34,486 bases of DNA from Candidatus Peribacteraceae bacterium. GTDB lineage: Bacteria > Patescibacteriota > Gracilibacteria > Peribacterales > Peribacteraceae. This document shows positions 21,804 to 28,394 of the stretch, piece after piece (the stretch's first letter is position 1; each line of letters begins with the position of its first letter). Below the pieces are notes generated by a model. That model was given only the letters and a program-made list of their open reading frames with translations. It did no database searches and was not told where the DNA came from. The stretch lies in contig JAQTSD010000014.1 in NCBI GenBank assembly GCA_028711445.1, forward strand, positions 1-34,486, written 5' to 3'. Both the position numbers and the translations under genes were made by a program.

Positions 21804-23105
21804 ATGAAGACGCTGCTGCTTCTTGCCGGCCGATCCAAGCGCTTCTGGCCCCTTGCCGAGAAGACGCTCTTCCCTGTCTGTGGAACAAATCTCCTCGCCG
21901 TACAAATCGAACGACTGCGACGCGCAGGATGCACAGACATTATCCTTGTTGGAGGATCTCACAATCTGCCACAGGCCTCTGCCCTCTTCCCATCCCTGCC
22001 AACCATTGAACAGGAAGATTTGGACTTGGGAATGCGTGGTGCGCTTTTGAGCGCTCTTCCACATTGCGACAGAGAGCCCGTTCTTATTGTTTGTGGTAAT
22101 GATATCGTCGATGCTTCTGCGTACGAGCGACTCCTTACATCCTCCCGAGAAAAAGGAGTAGCAGGATGCCTGCTTGCCCAACGACGAGAGCGCTACTTCC
22201 CTGGTGGTTATCTCCGAACCAAAGAAAACCGCATCCTCTCTATTGTGGAGAAGCCCGGTGAAGGCAAGGAGCCCGGTAATCTTGTAAATATCGTGGTTCA
22301 TATACATAACGATGCTTCGCTTCTTCTTTCCGCCCTGCAAACCGTCCACACCAAAAATGATGATGGTTATGAGCAAGCACTCGCCAATTTGTTCCCCGCT
22401 TATGAGTATCGAGTGGTGGTCTATGAGGGGGTATGGACGGCTGTGAAGTTTCCATGGCATCTGCTGGCATTTAAAGATCTTCTCCTTGCAGGAATCCGCC
22501 AACCACAAATTCATCCCGGCGCACAGATCCATACGACAGCAGTAGTGGAAGGTCCTGTCATCCTTGAGGAGGGGGTACGTATTTTCCCACACGCCACAGT
22601 TCGTGGCCCTTGTGTCATCGGAAAGGGGACTATCGTCGGCAATAACACCCTCATCCGGGACGCGAGTATCGGCGACCACTGTGTGATCGGTTTCTCCAGT
22701 GAAGTGAAGTCGAGTGTTTTAGGACATCATGTCTGGACACACATGTCCTTCGTCGGAGACAGTGTGATCGGCAACAATGTTTCTTTTGGAGGAGGCTGTA
22801 TGACTGGCAATCTCCGGCTTGATGAAGGAGAAATTTTTTCTGCAGTTCATGAGACGCCGGAGAGAACCGGCCTCACGAAGTTTGGAACGGTAATCGGTAA
22901 TGATTGCCGTCTTGGTATTTCTGTTCACATCAATCCTGGCGTGAAGGTTGGTGGTGGAACTTTTGTAACGGGACATCTCTTGCTTACGCAGGATATTCCC
23001 GATCATAGTTACGTCACCTTGAAGGATGGCACGCTCGTTGTTACGGAGAACCGTATCCGCCCTCCGGAATCCTCCGCTCGCGAGGGAGCACACAAGAAAT
23101 TGTGA
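21804..23105 (+). CDS. GlmU-like sugar-phosphate nucleotidylyltransferase with left-handed beta-helix domain
   Basis: A 433-aa two-domain protein. Residues 1-235 are a nucleotidyltransferase (KTLLLLAGRSKRFWPLAEKTLFPVCG, VLIVCGNDIVD, SIVEKPGEG, GYEQALANLF). Residues 236-420 are a left-handed beta-helix of hexapeptide repeats (IHPGAQIHTTAVVEGPVILEEGVRIFPHATVRGPCVIGKGTIVGNN...). This is the layout of GlmU and related dTDP-/UDP-sugar enzymes, which activate sugar phosphates and may also acetylate them. The signature loop is unusual: the family reads AxGxGTRxxPLT...PK, while here it is LAGRSKRFWPLAEKTLFPV, with the first glycine pair reduced and the PK lysine displaced, so substrate or activity may differ. 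It lies just upstream of oriC and near a flippase, suggesting an envelope-glycan role. Confidence 0.85.
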   Translation: MKTLLLLAGRSKRFWPLAEKTLFPVCGTNLLAVQIERLRRAGCTDIILVGGSHNLPQASALFPSLPTIEQEDLDLGMRGALLSALPHCDREPVLIVCGNDIVDASAYERLLTSSREKGVAGCLLAQRRERYFPGGYLRTKENRILSIVEKPGEGKEPGNLVNIVVHIHNDASLLLSALQTVHTKNDDGYEQALANLFPAYEYRVVVYEGVWTAVKFPWHLLAFKDLLLAGIRQPQIHPGAQIHTTAVVEGPVILEEGVRIFPHATVRGPCVIGKGTIVGNNTLIRDASIGDHCVIGFSSEVKSSVLGHHVWTHMSFVGDSVIGNNVSFGGGCMTGNLRLDEGEIFSAVHETPERTGLTKFGTVIGNDCRLGISVHINPGVKVGGGTFVTGHLLLTQDIPDHSYVTLKDGTLVVTENRIRPPESSAREGAHKKL

Positions 23106-23133
23106 TTTTTGGCTTGTAGAAGCTTTGGGGGGA

Positions 23134-23384
23134 TTATCCACACTTGTGTGGAAAAGGAGATGAAGGAGAAGGCCCCATCCCTGCAGTTCTTCTCCACAGG
23201 TCTTGTAGCATTTGGCTTCATGAAGCCAAAATAAAACATTTCCCTCTCTGAAGCCCCTGCACGTCATGTTATCCACGAGTTTTCCACATCCCCCACACAC
23301 AAAAAAAGTGAACGAGGTTCCTTTGGTCTCTCCTCAAGAAGCAAAAATGTTAAATCTCACAAGAGTTACCATTGTCTTTCCACA
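23134..23384. other. oriC: Probable chromosomal replication origin (oriC) with DnaA boxes
   Basis: The 364-nt gap before dnaN holds six sites like the DnaA box TTWTNCACA. Perfect: TTATCCACA (23134-23142, plus), TTTTCCACA (23147-23155, minus strand, read TGTGGAAAA on plus) and TTTTCCACA (23280-23288, plus). One mismatch: TTATCCACG (23269-23277), TTCTCCACA (23190-23198) and CTTTCCACA (23376-23384). The first two form an inverted pair 4 nt apart; those at 23269 and 23280 are tandem, 11 bp apart, i.e. one helical turn. AT-rich stretches lie at 23226-23242 and 23346-23356 and could unwind. The location next to dnaN is typical of bacterial origins, although dnaA is not the upstream neighbour here. 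Open ORFs in the track across this interval have no support. Confidence 0.8.
23211..23230. repeat. 20-bp perfect palindrome inside oriC
   Basis: TTTGGCTTCATGAAGCCAAA reads the same on both strands with no central gap. It sits between two groups of DnaA boxes. A degenerate copy (TTTGGCTTGTAGAAGC) lies at about 23109-23124. Probably a binding site for a dimeric protein or a cruciform element. Confidence 0.9.
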
Positions 23385-23469
23385 GAGCACACTGGATAAT
23401 CTCCTCCTTGGGAAGATACTACTTTGATGACGGATTGTTTATACTCCTTCTAACTACCTTATCATTACC

Positions 23470-24633
23470 ATGAAATTTTCCTGCAAAACCTCCGAACTTC
23501 TTCAGGCGCTTCAGCTTGTAAATAGAGCAATTGGAGGACAGCAAACACTTCCTATTCTGAATAATGTTCTTGTAGAGGTGGAGGGGAAGCGATGTGTCAT
23601 CAGTGCAACAGACTTGGAATTAAGTATTGTTACTAGTTTCGAGGCAAATATTGAAAATGAGGGAGCGATCACCGTGCCCGCAAAAGCCATCCTCAACTTT
23701 GCTCAATATAACTCTGATGCAGAGGTTCTTCTGGAGACGAGTGGGGGAAATCAATTAAAATGCACCTCTACTCATGCCAAAACCCTCATTGCCGGCGAAT
23801 CGGCAACCGAGTATCCAACCATCACTCCTATCGAAAACGAGGAAACTTTCACTATTGGTGCAGAACCGCTTTTGGATGCGCTTCATATGGTAACCTTCGC
23901 TTCTGCAAAATCCACTCTGCGACCGGTTCTCTCCGGTGTCTATCTCCGGGCTGAAAAGGGAAATCTCATCTTTGTCTCCACCGATAGTTATCGCCTCTCG
24001 GAGTATAAAGTTCCTCTTTCCACAGGTAAGGCGGATCTCTCCTGCATCATCCCCGCAAAGGTTCTCGAGGAATTGAAGGCTGTTTTGGGAAGCAAAAAAG
24101 GAGAGGAATCAAAGAAGGAAAAGGAGGAGAAGAAAGGGAAAGACCACCAAACAGCAGCAACAATTGAAATTGCCCTCAGCAATCAACAGATCGAACTACG
24201 AACCGGTCGCACGCGCCTCCTTTCCCGCCTTATTGATGGCAAGTTCCCGGACTATCAGCAGATCATCCCAAAAGAAGCAAAAACAAAGGTGACAGTTCCG
24301 GTGCGAGAATTGCTCACTGTCATCCGTCGTATGCATTACTTCGCAAAGGAGATTAATAACAATATCACCTTCCACTTTTCCAATGGCAAAATGCACATGA
24401 CTACACCTCAGACACAGATGGGTAAAGATGAAGCAACACTTGAGGTGTCACAGAGTGGCAAGGAGAATAAAATTGCATTGAGCTCCTCGTATCTTCTCGA
24501 TTTTCTTAATCATATGGAGAACGAAGAGGTGGAGATACAGATCACTGATAGTATGCACCCCGCAGTCTGTCGGCTGCCCGGTAAAGAATTTCTCCTTCAT
24601 CTCATCATGCCGCTACGACTACAGGAAGAATAA
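23470..24633 (+). CDS. dnaN: DNA polymerase III beta sliding clamp DnaN
   Basis: The 387-aa clamp that tethers the replicative polymerase. The N-terminus KFSCKTSELLQALQLVNRAIGGQQTLPILNNVLVEVEG is diagnostic, followed by ISATDLELSI, then domain 2 (VTFASAKSTLRPVLSGVYLRAE, FVSTDSYRLSEYK) and domain 3 (LIDGKFPDYQQIIPKEAKTKVTVP). It ends HLIMPLRLQEE, the conserved C-terminus forming part of the protein-binding pocket. A Lys/Glu-rich insert (SKKGEESKKEKEEKKGKD, about 208-225) interrupts the end of domain 2 and is not typical; it is probably a surface loop. TATACT at 23440-23445 is a likely -10, with no good -35. It directly follows the predicted oriC. Confidence 0.97.
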   Translation: MKFSCKTSELLQALQLVNRAIGGQQTLPILNNVLVEVEGKRCVISATDLELSIVTSFEANIENEGAITVPAKAILNFAQYNSDAEVLLETSGGNQLKCTSTHAKTLIAGESATEYPTITPIENEETFTIGAEPLLDALHMVTFASAKSTLRPVLSGVYLRAEKGNLIFVSTDSYRLSEYKVPLSTGKADLSCIIPAKVLEELKAVLGSKKGEESKKEKEEKKGKDHQTAATIEIALSNQQIELRTGRTRLLSRLIDGKFPDYQQIIPKEAKTKVTVPVRELLTVIRRMHYFAKEINNNITFHFSNGKMHMTTPQTQMGKDEATLEVSQSGKENKIALSSSYLLDFLNHMENEEVEIQITDSMHPAVCRLPGKEFLLHLIMPLRLQEE

Positions 24634-24657
24634 GGATTTAAATGAAGGTTTGTGTGC

Positions 24658-24686
24658 TTGCCCTTCGTCCTGTTTTCCTCTATAGT
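24658..24686 (+). promoter_or_regulatory. Promoter for mfd leader
   Basis: TTGCCC (24658-24663), a 17-nt spacer and TATAGT (24681-24686). The expected start near 24692 coincides with the first base of the terminator-like hairpin, about 90 nt before the mfd ATG. Confidence 0.65.
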
Positions 24687-24690
24687 ATCC

Positions 24691-24743
24691 GCGGAAGTTT
24701 TGTTTTGGGACCAGATGTCTTTTTCCCAACCCCGCCTTTTTTT
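24691..24743 (+). terminator. Terminator-like hairpin (possible attenuator) in the mfd leader
   Basis: GCGG (24691-24694) pairs with CCGC (24732-24735), and TTGGG (24705-24709) with CCCAA (24725-24729), followed by a run of seven Ts (24737-24743). It begins at the predicted transcription start and ends 40 nt before the mfd ATG, so it could end most transcripts early, release a roughly 50-nt RNA, or be regulated. The stem has a 10-nt asymmetric internal loop, so its strength is uncertain. Confidence 0.5.
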
Positions 24744-24783
24744 AGAGACGGAACCTTCCAGCACTTGGTAAATCATCGAAATC

Positions 24784-27700
24784 ATGCAATCTTCTCTCCT
24801 CCTTGGGAGTGAGACACATCGGGATCTCGCACACCTTTTGAAGGCCCGTAGACGGCTGACCCTTTCAGGTGCCTCCAATGAGACTGCTAAAGCACTCCTC
24901 ATTACTTCGCTTCTCACTCACCAGCCGCACCAGTCTCTCCTTGTTACAGAGAAGGATAGCAATTGTGAAGCCCTGCGTCATTGGCTGCATTTCTTTGATC
25001 AACATGTATACATGCTCACCCCCGTTGAAAATTCTGCTGGAGAGATCTTACCGGAGGCATTACAGACATATCTTCTCTTCATGGGGCGGGCGGGGAAAGA
25101 TATTTTCCTCTGTTCACGAGAAACATGGGACCAGGATTTCCCCTCACTCAAAGAATTAAATGAACGGCGAATTCGTCTCGAGAAAGACGGGGAAATCGCC
25201 TTCACCGATCTTGTTGAATCTCTCATAGCGCTTGGGTACCAGCATGGTGCAGATCTTTACCTCCAGCCCGGAGAGTATCGTCGGACAGGAGATGTTTTCG
25301 ATATTTTCCCCATTCAATCAGATCACCCTTATCGCATTTCCCTCAATCTTGATCGCGTAGAGAAGATTCTCGCAGTTGATCGAGTCGATCTTTCAAAGAC
25401 GCACGACGCGGGTCAGGAGCTTTTCATCTTTCCTGTGCTCTATGAAAAGATGCTTCCCCTCAACGAACAACTACCGGACGAAGCCCTTCTGATTCTGGAT
25501 GATCAAGACGATATCTCCCCGCCACTCAAGACGGCACTCCTGCGGTTTACGCCATTCCCTACGGGCGAGGATAATCATGCACACGTACGGTACCTCTCCG
25601 TGCTGAAGTTCTACACACTTACGGATTTCCTGAATGATATTCGTGACAAGCTTCAGCAGGATTGGGCGCTCTTTGTCGTAACAAAACGTTTGGATGAGCT
25701 GAAAGGAATTTGTACCGAGGAACATATCTCCTGCAGCCTTGAGCTTAAGCTACAGAAGGGGGTTCTCACGCTCATTCATGCAGGAGAAGAAGATCTCCTC
25801 CCACACTCCCTGCAAAATCCGGATTTGAAGTTTGCCCTTTTGACCGATCGTGAAATCTTCTCACTCAAGAAGACCGGCAAACAACGTAGTATCCAAAAAC
25901 TTGCACTCGATTTCATCACATCGCTCGTTGCGGGGGATTACGTCGTACATATGGAGCATGGGATTGGCTACTTCGAGGGTATGACGCAAAAGGAAATCGA
26001 TGGAACAATGCGGGAATACCTTGAACTTACCTACGCGGAAGGCGACAAGCTCTTCATCCCCGTAGATCAGGCGGATAAATTGAGTAAGTACGTCTATGAT
26101 GAAGGGAATGAGCCACAACTCACGCGGCTCGGGACTAGTGAATGGAAGCGCATCACGGAAAAAATGCGCGAAGAGACCCGATTGATCGCCAAAGAACTTC
26201 TCGATATTTACGCTAAGCGCGCGAGTGCCAAGGGATTCGCCTTTGGACCGGATACAGATGCACAGAACGCCTTCGAGAAGGCGTTTCCCTATCAGGAGAC
26301 TCCAGGGCAAATGAAGGCAATCGAGGATCTCAAACATGATATGGAGCGAGATCATCCTATGGACCGTCTCATCTGTGGGGATGTGGGATTCGGTAAGACG
26401 GAAGTAGCCATGCGCGCCGCTTTTAAGGCGGTACAGGCAGGCAAACAGGTCGCTGTTCTCGCCCCCATTACCATTCTCGTAGATCAGCACTTCCGGACGT
26501 TTACCGAGCGCATGAAGGGCTTCCCTATACGTATCGAAATGCTCAGCAGATTCCGCACGCCTCGTCAGCAAAAAGAGGTACTCGAAAAGCTTCGTAAAGG
26601 TGAAGTGGATATCATCATCGGCACACATCGCCTACTGCAGGCGGATGTAAAATTCTTCAATCTCGGGCTTGTAGTCCTCGATGAGGAACAGCGGTTCGGT
26701 GTGAAGCAGAAAGAAAAATTCAAGGAACTACGGGCAAATGTTGATGTCCTTACACTCACTGCCACGCCCATCCCCCGTACGCTCAATCTCGGGCTCCATA
26801 AATTGCGCGACATCACTACCATCACTACCCCTCCTCCAGGGCGACTCCCGATTGTCACGGAAGTACGTAAGTACTCCGATCAACTCGTGCGGCAGGCGAT
26901 TCTGCAGGAAATCGAGCGTAAGGGGCAGATCTTTATGCTCCACAATCGCGTTGAGACCATCGATGCATTTGCCGACAAACTGCGCGAACTTGTGCCAGAG
27001 GCCACATTCATCGTCGGCCATGGGCAACTCAAGCCTGATGATCTCGAGAAACGCATTGTGGCCTTCAAGGACGGCCACTACGACGTCTTGGTGAGCTCCA
27101 CTATCGTTGAGAATGGTATCGATCTTCCACGAGCCAATACACTCATCGTGAACGGTGCAGAGAATTTTGGTCTTGCTCAGCTCTACCAGCTGCGCGGACG
27201 CGTGGGACGCAGCAAACTGCAGGCATATGCGTACTTTCTCTACCATGGGCAGAAACTCGAGGAGGATGCACGTAAGCGTCTCAAGGCCATCGTGGAGGCG
27301 TGTGAGCTGGGGAGTGGCTTCCAGGTGGCCATGCGTGACCTCGAGATCCGCGGAGCCGGTGAGATTCTCGGCGCCAATCAATCCGGCACCATGCTCACTG
27401 TCGGCGTCAGTCATTATCTGCGCATGCTGAAAAATGCAGTTGAGGAACTCAAGGCTGGAGGGAAAGGGGTAGCTGAAGAAGAATTCACCGTCGAAATTTT
27501 GCTCCCGATTCTCGCTCTCATTCCATCGTTTTACATTCCTGATGAGCAAGAGAAGATTTCTATTTATCAGAAGCTTGCAGGGAGCGAGGATGATGCGATC
27601 CTCAAAGAATTTGAGAATGATCTCATCGAAGAGTACGGAGTACTTCCGCCACAAGTGGAAAATCTCTTCAAGGTATTGCGTCTCAAACTGACGTGTCGTA

Positions 27701-27954
27701 AAGCTGGTGTGATGCGCGTGAAAGAGGAGGATGACCGCAAGGATGGTAAGGAAATTGTCATCACCTTAGTTAAAGGAGTGACAGCCAAGGAGATCATGCA
27801 ACTCCTCTCGGTGAATGGCTTGTGGCGCGTGAGCGGGTCCAATTTAAGAATCTTCGAAAAGGCACTCCTTACAGGGAAGAAAGATCTCTTGGAAGTTCTC
27901 ACGGAGGAGGTGGCACATCTCAAGAAGAAAGGAAAAAACAAAGAAGAAGAATGA
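24784..27954 (+). CDS. mfd: Transcription-repair coupling factor Mfd
   Basis: Mfd removes RNA polymerase stalled at DNA lesions and recruits UvrA. The 1056-aa product is somewhat shorter than the roughly 1150 aa of E. coli, the difference lying in the N-terminal UvrB-like part (about 1-300). The RNA-polymerase-interacting CarD-like domain starts LVAGDYVVHMEHGIGYFEGM (about 382). The helicase motor has Walker A ICGDVGFGKTEVAMRAAFK (about 529), DEEQRFGVKQKEK (about 632) and TATPIPRTLNL (about 658), and the second RecA domain has IVENGIDLPRANTLIV and QLYQLRGRVGRS. The C-terminal TRCF/UvrA-masking domain is at about 900-1020, with a basic tail. Internal start choice agrees with MQSSLLLGSETHRDL. 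The leader contains a terminator-like hairpin. Translation is open throughout with no frameshift. Confidence 0.96.
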   Translation: MQSSLLLGSETHRDLAHLLKARRRLTLSGASNETAKALLITSLLTHQPHQSLLVTEKDSNCEALRHWLHFFDQHVYMLTPVENSAGEILPEALQTYLLFMGRAGKDIFLCSRETWDQDFPSLKELNERRIRLEKDGEIAFTDLVESLIALGYQHGADLYLQPGEYRRTGDVFDIFPIQSDHPYRISLNLDRVEKILAVDRVDLSKTHDAGQELFIFPVLYEKMLPLNEQLPDEALLILDDQDDISPPLKTALLRFTPFPTGEDNHAHVRYLSVLKFYTLTDFLNDIRDKLQQDWALFVVTKRLDELKGICTEEHISCSLELKLQKGVLTLIHAGEEDLLPHSLQNPDLKFALLTDREIFSLKKTGKQRSIQKLALDFITSLVAGDYVVHMEHGIGYFEGMTQKEIDGTMREYLELTYAEGDKLFIPVDQADKLSKYVYDEGNEPQLTRLGTSEWKRITEKMREETRLIAKELLDIYAKRASAKGFAFGPDTDAQNAFEKAFPYQETPGQMKAIEDLKHDMERDHPMDRLICGDVGFGKTEVAMRAAFKAVQAGKQVAVLAPITILVDQHFRTFTERMKGFPIRIEMLSRFRTPRQQKEVLEKLRKGEVDIIIGTHRLLQADVKFFNLGLVVLDEEQRFGVKQKEKFKELRANVDVLTLTATPIPRTLNLGLHKLRDITTITTPPPGRLPIVTEVRKYSDQLVRQAILQEIERKGQIFMLHNRVETIDAFADKLRELVPEATFIVGHGQLKPDDLEKRIVAFKDGHYDVLVSSTIVENGIDLPRANTLIVNGAENFGLAQLYQLRGRVGRSKLQAYAYFLYHGQKLEEDARKRLKAIVEACELGSGFQVAMRDLEIRGAGEILGANQSGTMLTVGVSHYLRMLKNAVEELKAGGKGVAEEEFTVEILLPILALIPSFYIPDEQEKISIYQKLAGSEDDAILKEFENDLIEEYGVLPPQVENLFKVLRLKLTCRKAGVMRVKEEDDRKDGKEIVITLVKGVTAKEIMQLLSVNGLWRVSGSNLRIFEKALLTGKKDLLEVLTEEVAHLKKKGKNKEEE

Positions 27955-27988
27955 GGCTTACAGCCGCGGCGCACCAGAGGAGTGAATC

Positions 27989-28017
27989 TTGTAAAGAGAG
28001 ACATTTTCGTGTATAAT
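27989..28017 (+). promoter_or_regulatory. Promoter for the 28045-30266 gene pair
   Basis: TTGTAA (27989-27994), a 17-nt spacer and a perfect TATAAT (28012-28017). The expected start is about 20 nt before the ATG at 28045. This shows that the track start at 27982 is too early. Confidence 0.75.
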
Positions 28018-28044
28018 TGTCTTAACAAATACCGATCTTCTTTC

Positions 28045-28383
28045 ATGCCTTCTGACCCCACGCCGCCGGTCATTCCTGACCCCAAAGATCTCTATAACAA
28101 ACTCATGCAGCCCATTAACCCGGAGCTGACCACAGAGGCTTTGGATCATGCCAACGAAAAGTACAACTCAACGACAGAAGCCCCAGAACAAACAGCCACT
28201 CGCGCAGAGAAAAGTGAACAATCTTTCGCACAGTTTCATACTGGCGCCGCGCAAGAACTTACTCGTATTGGACATCAGGCGAGCGCTTATATGCGTGGTG
28301 CTCAGGCACGTCAGGAGGAACAATCGAAGGGGGCGGACGAGGCAACCATCATTAGCATCGAATCTTCCATGAATTTTTCCTAA
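28045..28383 (+). CDS. Small hypothetical protein, probably helical
   Basis: A 112-aa soluble protein (MPSDPTPPVIPDPKDLYNKLMQPINPEL...). After a Pro-rich start it is Glu/Gln/Ala-rich and probably helical (ELTTEALDHANEKYNSTTEAPEQTATRAEKSEQSFAQFHTGAAQELTRIGHQASAYMRGAQARQEEQSKG). No signal peptide, membrane segment or known motif is seen. It follows a strong promoter and lies 11 nt before the 623-aa coiled-coil gene, so the two probably act together. The ATG at 28045 is chosen because the predicted transcript begins downstream of the track start. Confidence 0.72.
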   Translation: MPSDPTPPVIPDPKDLYNKLMQPINPELTTEALDHANEKYNSTTEAPEQTATRAEKSEQSFAQFHTGAAQELTRIGHQASAYMRGAQARQEEQSKGADEATIISIESSMNFS

Positions 28384-28394
28384 CCTTTTGTTTT

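Noticed and set aside
21738-22679. 313-aa minus-strand ORF
   Set aside because: It lies opposite the GlmU-like gene, whose motifs are clear; the antisense product looks like random sequence.
22719-23300. Minus-strand ORF reaching into oriC
   Set aside because: It covers the DnaA boxes and the palindrome and has no coding features.
26728-27654. 308-aa minus-strand ORF
   Set aside because: Shadow of mfd; no family features and no promoter or start signal.
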